31,503 bases of DNA from DSWT01 sp034433375 (GTDB lineage Bacteria; Chloroflexota; Anaerolineae; B4-G1; SLSP01): contig DAOUAQ010000007.1 in assembly GCA_034433375.1 (NCBI GenBank), positions 1-31,503 on the forward strand, in the 5' to 3' direction. Below, piece by piece: positions 12,496-20,650 of the stretch (position 1 is its first letter; each line of letters begins with the position of its first letter). The position numbers and the translations under genes are program-made. The notes under the pieces are model-generated. The model saw only the letters and a program-made list of their open reading frames with translations, did no database searches and was not told the origin of the DNA.

Positions 12496-14688
12496 TCAGG
12501 CCACCAACCGCTTGGCGTCAATCACATTGCGAATCTGGCCAATCTTCGCTAACACCCGCGTGAGTGTCGCCAGGTCTGGAACATCCAGAGTCATATATAC
12601 CGGCAGGATGTTGTAGCGACTGCGTTTGCCGGTACTGACAGAAGCCACATTGACTTCGTTGTTGACGATAACTTCAGTGATGTCACGCAACAAGCCGGAA
12701 CGATCATAAGCCGTCACGATGATCTGGATCGGGAATGTATTCTTCGCCTGGCCCCAATCCACCTCAATCAGACGCTCCAAGTCGTCTGGCCCCATCCGCA
12801 GGATATTGGGACAATCCTGGCGATGGACTGTAACCCCATGCCCGCGGGTGATATACCCCACAATCTCTTCTCCGGGGAGAGGATTGCAGCATTTCCCCAG
12901 ATGCATCAACAATCCGCCAGTGCCACGGACATTAATACCCTCTGTCATCACTTCCGGCGGAGGAGCAGGGGGGCCTGTATATAGATCTTCTTCCTCACCC
13001 AGGTCTTCTTTTTCGGCAAATTGGCTGATGTAGCTTTCCAGGCGCTTGACAATCGCATCACTGCTCAAGTCGCCAATACCGACTGCCGCCAGAAAATCGT
13101 CTACGCCAGGATAGCGTTTGCGGAAAAGCTCTGCGACTTCGTCTTCCAACAGAGGCAATTCAAGCCGTTTCAGAAGTTTTTCGACGACCAGCCGGCCTTG
13201 CGCAACGTTCTGCTCTCTGCCTTGTCGCTTGAACCATTGCTTGATCTTCTGCCGGGCGCGCGGTGTCTTGAGGTAACCCAGTTCATCGTTCAGCCAATCG
13301 CGGCTTGGGCCACCTTTGCGCCCTCGGATGATCTCCACCTGCTCCCCAGTCTTGAGTTGATAGTGTAGCGGCATCCAACGTCCATCAACCTTCGCGCCGC
13401 GACAAGTGTGCCCAACTTCAGTGTGTACAGCATAGGCGAAGTCCAGCGGGGTTGCGCCTACCGGCAAATCAACGACTTTCCCGCGCGGGGTGAAGACATA
13501 GACGCGATCTCGAAAAACATCGGAACGGACCGAGGTCATAAAATCCCGTGCGTCGCTGGTCTCTTCAGTGTACTCCTGAAAACTCTGGCGCACGGTCGAG
13601 ATCTGCTGCATAGCTTGCTTGCTTAGATGGACCTCGCGCTCTTTGTAACGCCAATGCGCGGCAACCCCGAATTCCGCAATTTCATCCATTTCATGCGTAC
13701 GAATCTGGATTTCCAACGGCGTTCCATTCTGTCCGATGACCGCAGTGTGCAAACTCTGATAACCATTCGTCTTCTTGTGCGCAATATAGTCGTCAAACTC
13801 TCCGGGGATTGGCGACCACAGGTGATGCACAATGCCGAGGACTTGATAACACTGGGTTTCGTTGTCCACAAGCACCCGCAGACCTTCCGCATCGTAGATA
13901 CGTGCAAAAGGCAGATTTTTTCGCCGCATCTTGTGATAGATACTGTAGATATGTTTTGGCCGGCCTTTGATCTTCGCGGGGATTTCTTCCGCTGCCAGAG
14001 CCGCTTGTAGGATCCGGATGTGCTCCGCAACTTGCGTCTCCCGCTCCTCTCTGTGGGTATGCAAGAAGCGGTTCAGTTCCTCAAACATCGCGGGATTGAG
14101 GTAGCGGAAAGCCAGGTCTTCCAATTCTGCTTTCCAGACCCATATGCCTAGCCGGTTCGCTACCGGGGCAAAGATCTCCAACGTCTCGCGCGCCATCCGC
14201 TGTTGGCTTTCTGGAGATAAAGCCGCCAACGTTCGCATGTTATGCAACCGGTCGGCCAGTTTGATGAAAATGACGCGCACATCATCCTGCACCATCGCCA
14301 GGAGGAGTTTGCGCAGACTTTCTAGCTCCTGCAAGTCGCGCATTCTTTTACTATCTTCTTTGACGCGCTCTTCGACCTTGTCCAGTTTGGTCACGCCCTC
14401 GACCAGCGTCAGGACTTCCTGCCCAAACTGCGCTTCCAACTCCGCGCGGGGGATATCGCAATCTTCAAGCACATCATGCAACAATCCGGCGGCAATCACC
14501 GCCGGATCGAAGTGCATTTCGGCTAAGAGATAGGCAACGTTGAGGGGATGGATGATGTAGGGTTCACCGGATTTACGTTTCTGGCCGTCGTGAGCGGAGC
14601 AGGCGAAGTCGTAGGCACGGCGGATGAGGTCAAGAGCAGTATCCGCGACATCACCCACAGGAATTTGCCGCAGGATGTCATCAAGCAT
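12496..14688 (-). CDS. rel: Bifunctional (p)ppGpp synthetase/hydrolase, RelA/SpoT family
   Basis: Rel makes and degrades the stringent-response alarmone (p)ppGpp. From ATG 14688 it has 730 residues in the standard order. The hydrolase domain has H47, the HDVLED pair H71/D72 and IKLADRLHNM (D146). The synthetase domain has KHIYSIYHKM, IYDAEGLRVLV (D266), GYQSLHT and LEIQIRT (E326). TGS (about 394-455), a helical/zinc-finger region with CCNPLPG, and a C-terminal ACT domain (about 655-730) follow. The intact HD pair and synthetase Asp/Glu indicate both activities. The 7-codon longer start at 14709 is unlikely, because a TATGAT box with extended TGG overlaps that ATG. The 14688 start has AGGGA at the right spacing and fits a transcript start near 14698. 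Its 3' end faces a shared terminator. Confidence 0.96.
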   Translation of the reverse strand: MLDDILRQIPVGDVADTALDLIRRAYDFACSAHDGQKRKSGEPYIIHPLNVAYLLAEMHFDPAVIAAGLLHDVLEDCDIPRAELEAQFGQEVLTLVEGVTKLDKVEERVKEDSKRMRDLQELESLRKLLLAMVQDDVRVIFIKLADRLHNMRTLAALSPESQQRMARETLEIFAPVANRLGIWVWKAELEDLAFRYLNPAMFEELNRFLHTHREERETQVAEHIRILQAALAAEEIPAKIKGRPKHIYSIYHKMRRKNLPFARIYDAEGLRVLVDNETQCYQVLGIVHHLWSPIPGEFDDYIAHKKTNGYQSLHTAVIGQNGTPLEIQIRTHEMDEIAEFGVAAHWRYKEREVHLSKQAMQQISTVRQSFQEYTEETSDARDFMTSVRSDVFRDRVYVFTPRGKVVDLPVGATPLDFAYAVHTEVGHTCRGAKVDGRWMPLHYQLKTGEQVEIIRGRKGGPSRDWLNDELGYLKTPRARQKIKQWFKRQGREQNVAQGRLVVEKLLKRLELPLLEDEVAELFRKRYPGVDDFLAAVGIGDLSSDAIVKRLESYISQFAEKEDLGEEEDLYTGPPAPPPEVMTEGINVRGTGGLLMHLGKCCNPLPGEEIVGYITRGHGVTVHRQDCPNILRMGPDDLERLIEVDWGQAKNTFPIQIIVTAYDRSGLLRDITEVIVNNEVNVASVSTGKRSRYNILPVYMTLDVPDLATLTRVLAKIGQIRNVIDAKRLVA

Positions 14689-14704
14689 AATTTCCCTAAA
14701 CCCT

Positions 14705-14733
14705 ATCATACCAATCTAGTCCAAGTAAATCTA
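14705..14733 (-). promoter_or_regulatory. Extended -10 promoter of rel
   Basis: Minus-strand TGG-TATGAT (the -10 box is 14705-14710, 5/6) is preceded, after 17 bp, by a poor -35 (TAGATT, 14728-14733). The extended TGn element may compensate. The predicted start near 14698 leaves a leader of about 10 nt before ATG 14688. Confidence 0.45.
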
Positions 14734-14761
14734 GAAGTTATTCGCCTGACTTCCAGACATA

Positions 14762-16180
14762 TTAATAAGCACCCTTTCCTGAAATGACGACACCAATTGT
14801 TCGCCACAGGATTCGTAAATCGAGCCAAATTGAGTAATTATTAATGTAATACAAGTCATCTTCAACATGCAAGTGCATCATGCGCTCGCTACGACCCGAA
14901 ATCTGCCACCAACCTGTCATACCGGCCGGGACGGCAAAGCGTTTGCGCTGCCAACCTTCATAGCGATCCACCAACCAGACTAGTTCCGGCCGTGGACCTA
15001 CCAAACTCATCTCGCCTTTGATAACGTTGATGAGTTGAGGAAGCTCATCAATACTGTAGCGACGTAAAAAGCGACCCACGCGCGTGACGCGGGGGTCATC
15101 GGGAGTTTTGTGGATAAACTGGTCGTTGGGTGATTGTCGCACAATGTCAGCGAGCATAGCATCCGCATGTTGCACCATCGTGCGAAACTTCCACATCCCG
15201 AATACTTGGCAATTCTCCCCCACCCTTTCCTGCCGGAAAAACGGTGGGCCAGGCGAGTCAAGGCGAATCAGAAGCGCGACCACGAGAAACAACGGCAAAC
15301 ACATCAACAGCAGCGGAATGGCCAACACAAGATCAAATAACCGTTTAATGATGCGGGCCTCACCCTCAATCGCTGAAGCCCGCAAGCGGATAAGTGGAAA
15401 GCCGAAAAATTCATCTGACTTGGCACGAAAAAAAGCCAGGTTAAAGTAATCAGGAACCACACTGACTTCAACAGGCAACCGCTCTATGGCAAGCACAAGC
15501 TGCGCTAACCGGTTGTGGGCGTGTGGCGGGAGAGCAAAAATGACTTCATCTACCCGGTGTGTGTGGATGATCTCCTCTAATACACTGATCGGCCCCAGGA
15601 CGGGAAGGCCAACTATCTCCCGCTCCTCCTTAGCCGGATCATCATCGAGAAAACCGATCAACTGCCAACCCGCTCCATGGTTTTGTATCTGCCGTGCAAT
15701 CTCCTCACCCACACGCCCCGCTCCAACAATGAGTAGCCGCAAAGCCCGCCCATTGTGATGCGCAAGACGGTAAGACCCATACATGACAAGGTGCACCAGC
15801 GTTAAAAGACAAAAGTTAATCATCCCAAAGTAAAGGAAGAGACGACGCGGTACCTCACGATAAGAAAAATAGAGACATCCAGCCAAAGCCATAGAGGCGA
15901 TTCCAACGCCGAGGAGCAACGCATAGACTTCGGACCACAATCGGCGGTTAGGGTGTGGGCGGAGATCATAGACGGAAATCAGCGACAAAACGACTGGCCA
16001 GATCACCGCCGTCATCACGTAGACAGGCCAGGGGAGCGCGACGAGAGACCAGGGGAGACGCACACCCCAGGGGATCACATAGCGCGCCCATGTTGCCAGG
16101 TAAAGCGACAAGACGGTCAAGGAGATATCCATTAAGCCCAGTATAATGATACGATTAGCTCCTCGACGGCGTGTACTCAT
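14762..16180 (-). CDS. Polyprenyl glycosylphosphotransferase, second copy
   Basis: This 472-residue integral membrane enzyme starts a lipid-linked glycan by moving a sugar-1-phosphate to undecaprenyl phosphate. It has four N-terminal helices (about 10-135), a Rossmann-like domain opening VGAGRVGEEIARQI, a fifth helix (FDLVLAIPLLLMCLPLFLVV) and the catalytic domain with DSPGPPFFRQERVG, WKFRTM, LRRYSIDELPQLINVI, GEMSLVGPRPEL and PAGMTGWWQISGRSER. It shares architecture and the final 'GAY' with the enzyme at 2998-4419 but differs widely elsewhere, so the two are paralogues, probably with different sugars or pathways. It is the last gene of the long leftward glycan operon, 7 bp after the methyltransferase stop, with GGAAGGG-type ribosome sequence before ATG 16180. 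Confidence 0.93.
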   Translation of the reverse strand: MSTRRRGANRIIILGLMDISLTVLSLYLATWARYVIPWGVRLPWSLVALPWPVYVMTAVIWPVVLSLISVYDLRPHPNRRLWSEVYALLLGVGIASMALAGCLYFSYREVPRRLFLYFGMINFCLLTLVHLVMYGSYRLAHHNGRALRLLIVGAGRVGEEIARQIQNHGAGWQLIGFLDDDPAKEEREIVGLPVLGPISVLEEIIHTHRVDEVIFALPPHAHNRLAQLVLAIERLPVEVSVVPDYFNLAFFRAKSDEFFGFPLIRLRASAIEGEARIIKRLFDLVLAIPLLLMCLPLFLVVALLIRLDSPGPPFFRQERVGENCQVFGMWKFRTMVQHADAMLADIVRQSPNDQFIHKTPDDPRVTRVGRFLRRYSIDELPQLINVIKGEMSLVGPRPELVWLVDRYEGWQRKRFAVPAGMTGWWQISGRSERMMHLHVEDDLYYINNYSIWLDLRILWRTIGVVISGKGAY

Positions 16181-16187
16181 CCTACAC

Positions 16188-16832
16188 CTACCCTTCCGTC
16201 ACCGATGAAATTATATGGAAAACGTAGAAAGATTTTCTTAGACCGAGCGCCTTCTCATAAACCACCGTCGCTTCCGGGAAAAGTTCTCTTAGTTGTTGGG
16301 ATGACAAGTAATGCACACTACTGATGTACTCAAATCTTGCCCCAAACATCCGACACAAAAATCTACGCCCCCATTCCCAAGGTACCCAACGGTAGAATGG
16401 GATTGCGACAAAGGAATGTGTTTCCACAGGGAATGCACCGTCTGGTGTCTGTAAAAAATAAGCATAGCTGACACGACGGATCTCTTGCGCTAATTGATCA
16501 GGGTGGTTTACATGCTCAATAACCGAATTACAAACTGTCGCCGCCATTGAGTGATCTGCAAATGGGAGTCGTTCCCCATCCCCCACAACCGCGCAAACAT
16601 CCGGATGCCGATGTTTGGCCTGCAAAACAAGCTGGTAACTACAATCCAATAACACGACCCGTTCAGGCTGAGGGAATACCGCGGCAAAAAATGAGGCCGG
16701 TCCCCCGCCGAGGTCTAAAACAAAGCCCTCAGAGGAATAAAGCCCTAACAAGTTCACGACTTGTTGATATCGTTTTTGACGGAAATGCCGTCGTAAGTGT
16801 CCGATCCAACCACGAATCACATTTACACCCAT
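16188..16832 (-). CDS. Class I SAM-dependent methyltransferase
   Basis: The 214-residue product has a methyltransferase type 11-like Rossmann core: motif I FVLDLGGGPASFF (about 37-49), motif II VVLLDCS, the motif III/IV region VVGDGERLPFADHSMAATVCNSVIEHVNHP, and a variable C-terminal lid. The acceptor is likely a sugar or nucleotide-sugar of the surrounding glycan pathway, judged only from context. ATG 16832 has no clear ribosome site and lies 19 bp after the preceding glycosyltransferase stop. Ubiquinone-type or small-molecule methyltransferases share these motifs, so the substrate is uncertain. Confidence 0.8.
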   Translation of the reverse strand: MGVNVIRGWIGHLRRHFRQKRYQQVVNLLGLYSSEGFVLDLGGGPASFFAAVFPQPERVVLLDCSYQLVLQAKHRHPDVCAVVGDGERLPFADHSMAATVCNSVIEHVNHPDQLAQEIRRVSYAYFLQTPDGAFPVETHSFVAIPFYRWVPWEWGRRFLCRMFGARFEYISSVHYLSSQQLRELFPEATVVYEKALGLRKSFYVFHIISSVTEG

Positions 16833-16851
16833 TTTTTGAGCAACTGGAACT

Positions 16852-17991
16852 CTAACCTGGTTCTGACTGCAAGCGAGCAGGCAATGGAGTTTTCAAGAGT
16901 TCATAGAAAAGACGTTCATATTCATCGGTAACCACATCCCAACTGTAATGCGTCACCACGCGCTCAACTGCTCTTCGCTTATATTCCCGTACTTCTGCCG
17001 GTGACTCAATGAGCATCTGCAATTTAAGCGCAAGGTCAGCAGGATCATTCGCTTTAAAAGTAAAACCGGCATTGCCAATCGTCTCACAATTCTCTGGGAT
17101 ATCGCTGACCAACACGCAATTCCCTAATCCCATTGCCCCCAACAAAGCCGGTGAAGTTCCCTCTAATTCCGAGGGCTGCACATACAAATAGGCATGACTG
17201 TTCAACTGTTGGTAAGCTTCGCCATATACAAATCCTAGAAATAGGATGCGTGGATCCTTAGTGCTCTTCAAACGCTCGACATATTCCTGCCCATGAATAT
17301 TATCCCCAACAATCACTAATTTCTTATCTGTGTTTACTTTTTCAAAAGCAGAAATTAGATGGTGAACGCCTTTTTCTGGCACCAAACGCCCCACAAATAA
17401 AATGTACTGCTCTGGTTCTAGACCATACCTTTGAACTAAATTACAAGGTAATACGCTTTCAGGCACATTAGCGCCATATGGAATATACAAGGGGGCTTTT
17501 CTGTAATTTGACAAATAGTACCTGATCACGGCTTGTGAATCTACAACATACGTATCAGCCCACCACAAAGCAAAACGTTCTGAAATTTTGAGGAACAGGC
17601 TGGCCAATCGCCCCCATTTTTTCCGCATCCAATCAAGCCCGTCAACGACAGCGACGATCGGCCTTCCCAGCAATTTCAACGGCAGCAACCACAGTGAATT
17701 GCCAACGCCATACATCTGAACAATGTCGGGGCGGATTTTGCTTGTCAGTAAATGCAACACCGACAGGGTCGTGTGAAAAGGTGTATCAAAGTGTTTCGAG
17801 GTAATTGAGGGCAATATGATCAAATTCACGCCTCGATAGTTTGGCGAATCAGTTTTGACGTTATTTGCACGACAGTATACGTACACCTCGTGTCCACGTT
17901 CAACCAGACGCCAGGCGGTTTCTTCAACACTTGTCTCAAAACCGGAATAATTGGCGGGGATGCCCCGTGTTCCCAATATAGCGATTTTCAT
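16852..17991 (-). CDS. Glycosyltransferase, DUF1972/GT4 type
   Basis: The 379-residue GT-B enzyme begins MKIAILGTRGIPANYSGFET, the hallmark of the DUF1972 acceptor domain found in rhamnosyl- and related transferases. The donor domain (about 190-370) has LFVGRLVPEKGVHHLISAFE and QPSELEGTSPALLGAMGLGN. At the site of the E-x7-E pair, E277 is present but the second position is Gly (G285). The N-terminal EETAWRLVERGHEVYVYCR is typical. It starts by a 4-bp ATGA overlap with the reductase upstream, so the two are translationally coupled. Donor and linkage are not predictable. Likely it extends the lipid-linked chain started by the glycosylphosphotransferase at the end of this operon. Confidence 0.88.
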   Translation of the reverse strand: MKIAILGTRGIPANYSGFETSVEETAWRLVERGHEVYVYCRANNVKTDSPNYRGVNLIILPSITSKHFDTPFHTTLSVLHLLTSKIRPDIVQMYGVGNSLWLLPLKLLGRPIVAVVDGLDWMRKKWGRLASLFLKISERFALWWADTYVVDSQAVIRYYLSNYRKAPLYIPYGANVPESVLPCNLVQRYGLEPEQYILFVGRLVPEKGVHHLISAFEKVNTDKKLVIVGDNIHGQEYVERLKSTKDPRILFLGFVYGEAYQQLNSHAYLYVQPSELEGTSPALLGAMGLGNCVLVSDIPENCETIGNAGFTFKANDPADLALKLQMLIESPAEVREYKRRAVERVVTHYSWDVVTDEYERLFYELLKTPLPARLQSEPG

Positions 17992-18839
17992 AGCATCGTC
18001 TGGATATATTCTTGTAGCGCCACACGCCAGTGGCGCATGGGTGTCATTCCGAGCAATTCCATAACCAGATTTCTACCCGCCTCCATACGAGGTCGTGGCG
18101 CCGGTAATGGAAATTCTGCCGAACAAACTGGAAATAATTCACAACTCGTGATATTAGCAAATTGCAAGATAGCTTGCGCTATCTCAAACCGACTGACAGG
18201 GCCTCCTGTGTTTACTGCATGAAACACACCATATTGTCCAGTTGTGATAATACGTTTGATTGCCTCAGCAAAATCCCTCGTATAAATGGGGGACCCGAAC
18301 TTATCATTCACAACTTTCAAAGAAGAGCGTGTTTGCGCTAACTCGATAATCTTCGCTACGAATTTCTTGTCCCTTTTCCCACCGCCAAACATCCATCCCG
18401 CTCTCACGATGTAGTATTTTCGGAGGAGCGACTGAACAATTAGTTCGCCCTGATACTTTGAGCGGCTATAATAACTTTGCGGGTTAGGAGTATCGTACTC
18501 GGTATAGGCTTCTGGCTTGGTCCCGTCAAAAACACTAATCGTGCTTACATATACCATCGGAATATCAAATTGCTGGCAGACTAATGCCACGTTTTGAGTG
18601 CCGATGGTATTGGTCTGGAATGCCACATCAGGATTACGCTCACATGCATCAACATCTGTTAACGCTGTAAGATGAATAATCATCTCTGGTCTAAATTGGG
18701 ACACGACGTCAGAGACAATGTCTCTACGGCGTACATCCATATCCTCAATATCGGTGGCTTTGATCTGATATTCTTCTGCAAAAATGGCGCACAAATCAGT
18801 GCCTAACACACCTCTGGCGCCGGTAACAAGTATTTTCAT
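17988..18839 (-). CDS. RmlD-like NAD(P)-dependent sugar-nucleotide reductase/epimerase
   Basis: From ATG 18839 the 283-residue product starts MKILVTGARGVLGTDLC, the Rossmann dinucleotide motif GxxGxxG. It has LTALTDVDACERNPDVA (the RmlD-type 'A-T-VD--E' segment), VYVSTISVFDG, and the catalytic YYSRSKYQGE (Tyr-x3-Lys). RmlD reduces dTDP-4-keto-rhamnose; relatives make other deoxy-sugars. No RmlA, RmlB or RmlC partner is in the window, so it could use a substrate made elsewhere. The 24-bp longer frame to 18863 overlaps the upstream gene and starts before the conserved core. The chosen start lies 4 bp after the upstream methyltransferase stop and overlaps the next glycosyltransferase start by 4 bp. 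Confidence 0.88.
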   Translation of the reverse strand: MKILVTGARGVLGTDLCAIFAEEYQIKATDIEDMDVRRRDIVSDVVSQFRPEMIIHLTALTDVDACERNPDVAFQTNTIGTQNVALVCQQFDIPMVYVSTISVFDGTKPEAYTEYDTPNPQSYYSRSKYQGELIVQSLLRKYYIVRAGWMFGGGKRDKKFVAKIIELAQTRSSLKVVNDKFGSPIYTRDFAEAIKRIITTGQYGVFHAVNTGGPVSRFEIAQAILQFANITSCELFPVCSAEFPLPAPRPRMEAGRNLVMELLGMTPMRHWRVALQEYIQTML

Positions 18840-18843
18840 CGAT

Positions 18844-19587
18844 TTACTCTTCTCGCCAATCATGGTTATGCTTTACACCAATAAGAAAGTAGGAACTCGC
18901 CAGGGCAAGCGCATAGCGGTTCTTTTCCAACAACACATCCAAAAGCGTAAGAGGGGTTAATAGAAAGCGATTCAACCTATTGATTGTTTTATACAGATAA
19001 TGATTATTGAAGCACAGCAAGATGGCAATATACTGGCTGAGAACACCGGCCAATCCCGAGCTTGGACCTGCACACACCCCTCTTTGAGTAATACTAAAAT
19101 GTTTAAATAATTCTTCCAGTCCTGTAAGTGAATAGCGCTGATAATCTTCAGGATCAGGGTGGAACGGTTGCATAAAAGGCACTTCCACATATACTTCACC
19201 CCCGCTCTGCAGCACCCGCTCAATTTCGCGGACGGCCAAAGCAGGCGCGGCAATATGCTCCAACACAGATGTGATAACCACCCCCCCGATTGTCTCATCC
19301 CTAAATGGCAAATGCTGCCCATCGCCAATGACCTGGACTCCCGGATGAGCACATACATCCAGGTTAATCACATGAGGGCCTAGAGCCACAGACTTGCTAC
19401 CGATATTGAGGGTGCGGGCCTTCGTGGAAGCATTCGTGAGCTTGTCAATGAATATATCGAAATGCCGACGACTTTGCCGGGTGCGGAACTCCAGCGTTGG
19501 ATCGGGTATGACGCGCTTGAGCCAACGCATCAATAATGTGCGCGCGGGCAAAGGCGCAAATAATACACTTTCGTCACTATGATGCAT
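18844..19587 (-). CDS. SAM-dependent methyltransferase, type 11-like
   Basis: From ATG 19587 the protein is 247 residues. The methyltransferase core includes RTLNIGSKSVALGPHVINLDV, in which the glycine-rich motif I is reduced to NIGS, then VIGDGQHLPFRDETIGGVVITSVLEHI and RVLQSGGEVYVEVPFMQPFHPDPEDYQRYS. The PFxQPFHPDPEDY[Q/W]R[Y/F] segment is common in methyltransferases within polysaccharide loci. A hydrophobic stretch near residues 180-225 may attach it to the membrane. An alternative TTG at 19599 has no ribosome site. The start overlaps the sulfotransferase by 11 bp, indicating coupling. Target unknown; probably a sugar hydroxyl. Confidence 0.82.
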   Translation of the reverse strand: MHHSDESVLFAPLPARTLLMRWLKRVIPDPTLEFRTRQSRRHFDIFIDKLTNASTKARTLNIGSKSVALGPHVINLDVCAHPGVQVIGDGQHLPFRDETIGGVVITSVLEHIAAPALAVREIERVLQSGGEVYVEVPFMQPFHPDPEDYQRYSLTGLEELFKHFSITQRGVCAGPSSGLAGVLSQYIAILLCFNNHYLYKTINRLNRFLLTPLTLLDVLLEKNRYALALASSYFLIGVKHNHDWREE

Positions 19588-20650
19588 AATACGGCTCAAA
19601 ATATGGCAACAAAAAACTATCGCCAGTTATATCTAGAACAGCTTGCTGTGTAGCAGCGGAAATTTTCGCCTGCCAGTTTCGATAATGTAATCCAGACTTG
19701 CGTAATGTGTTAATCGCTCCCGGATTCTTTACTTCTTTGTCACTTGAATAGGCCAGATATTCCTCAACGGAATCCGTCCACGGCACATTTGCACGCGCAA
19801 AAATCTGTTGAGAAGTTTCCTGTGGAGAAGAAGCCAATTGTTCATAGACTAAGATTTGAGTTCTGGAATGTTTTTCGAGTTGCCTGAACATCGTTTCATA
19901 ACTGATACGCCAATACAAGGCCAACTGATGTGTCAGGCCGCCTGCACGACTACGCTCAATTAAGGTTTGATATGAAGCAGAAATCGGTTGTAGACTTATT
20001 TTGTCAATGAATGTCCCCATTTCTTGCCGAAGTTCAGGCAGCGCATTGCGTTCAAAAAAAGCGAGTATTGAATGAACAGTCGCGCAAGGATGACGTACAA
20101 TCACAATAAAATTAGCGTTGGGAAAGGCATTAACCAGAAGAGGTATTTTTCCAGCCAGCCGTAATTCCTTGATAACCCAGATGTATGGCGCAGGATGTTT
20201 GGGGTATATCGGGCAACTTCGCTCCATACGATTCAGATTCAGTAGTTCAAACCTGCGGATACGATCTTGAAGAACACCTGGCGACAACAAACGCACCAGG
20301 CGTCCGGCAAAAAGACGCTCAAGTCGAAACAAAACTGGTTGAATCATTGATTTTCGAAAAAGAAGTGATTTATAACGCAAGAGACGGCGCGGCATTTCGT
20401 TCTGCAACAGATCGCAAAGATAATTTGACGATCCACGCCAAAAATAGGAAGCTTCAGGGAACTCAGGGAAAATTCCATAAGCTGGCGCGAATGGCTCCAT
20501 AAAAAAAAGCACATTTGGACTGGCATCGAATATATTCGCCAACCAGGTTGTGCCGGACCGCTGCAAACCAAGGATAAATACGAAAGACGGCCCCTCTTCC
20601 TCGATTCTCGGAAAGAGAGCATCAGATGAGATTGTTCTACGCACGTTCAC
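19577..20650 (-). CDS. Sulfotransferase
   Basis: The 357-residue product transfers a sulfuryl group from PAPS to an acceptor hydroxyl or amine. The 5'-phosphosulfate loop ILGLQRSGTTWLANI (about 26-40; R31, S32, G33, T34, T35) and the 3'-phosphate motif FIVIVRHPCATVHSIL (R186, S194) are both intact. A GTG start (20650) is used, with GGAG 8 nt upstream, and it overlaps the preceding glycosyltransferase by 14 bp. Its place among glycosyltransferases argues for a glycan acceptor, giving a sulfated polysaccharide. PAPS-forming enzymes are not in the window. N- or O-sulfation of lipids is a less likely alternative. Confidence 0.88.
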   Translation of the reverse strand: MNVRRTISSDALFPRIEEEGPSFVFILGLQRSGTTWLANIFDASPNVLFFMEPFAPAYGIFPEFPEASYFWRGSSNYLCDLLQNEMPRRLLRYKSLLFRKSMIQPVLFRLERLFAGRLVRLLSPGVLQDRIRRFELLNLNRMERSCPIYPKHPAPYIWVIKELRLAGKIPLLVNAFPNANFIVIVRHPCATVHSILAFFERNALPELRQEMGTFIDKISLQPISASYQTLIERSRAGGLTHQLALYWRISYETMFRQLEKHSRTQILVYEQLASSPQETSQQIFARANVPWTDSVEEYLAYSSDKEVKNPGAINTLRKSGLHYRNWQAKISAATQQAVLDITGDSFLLPYFEPYYAS

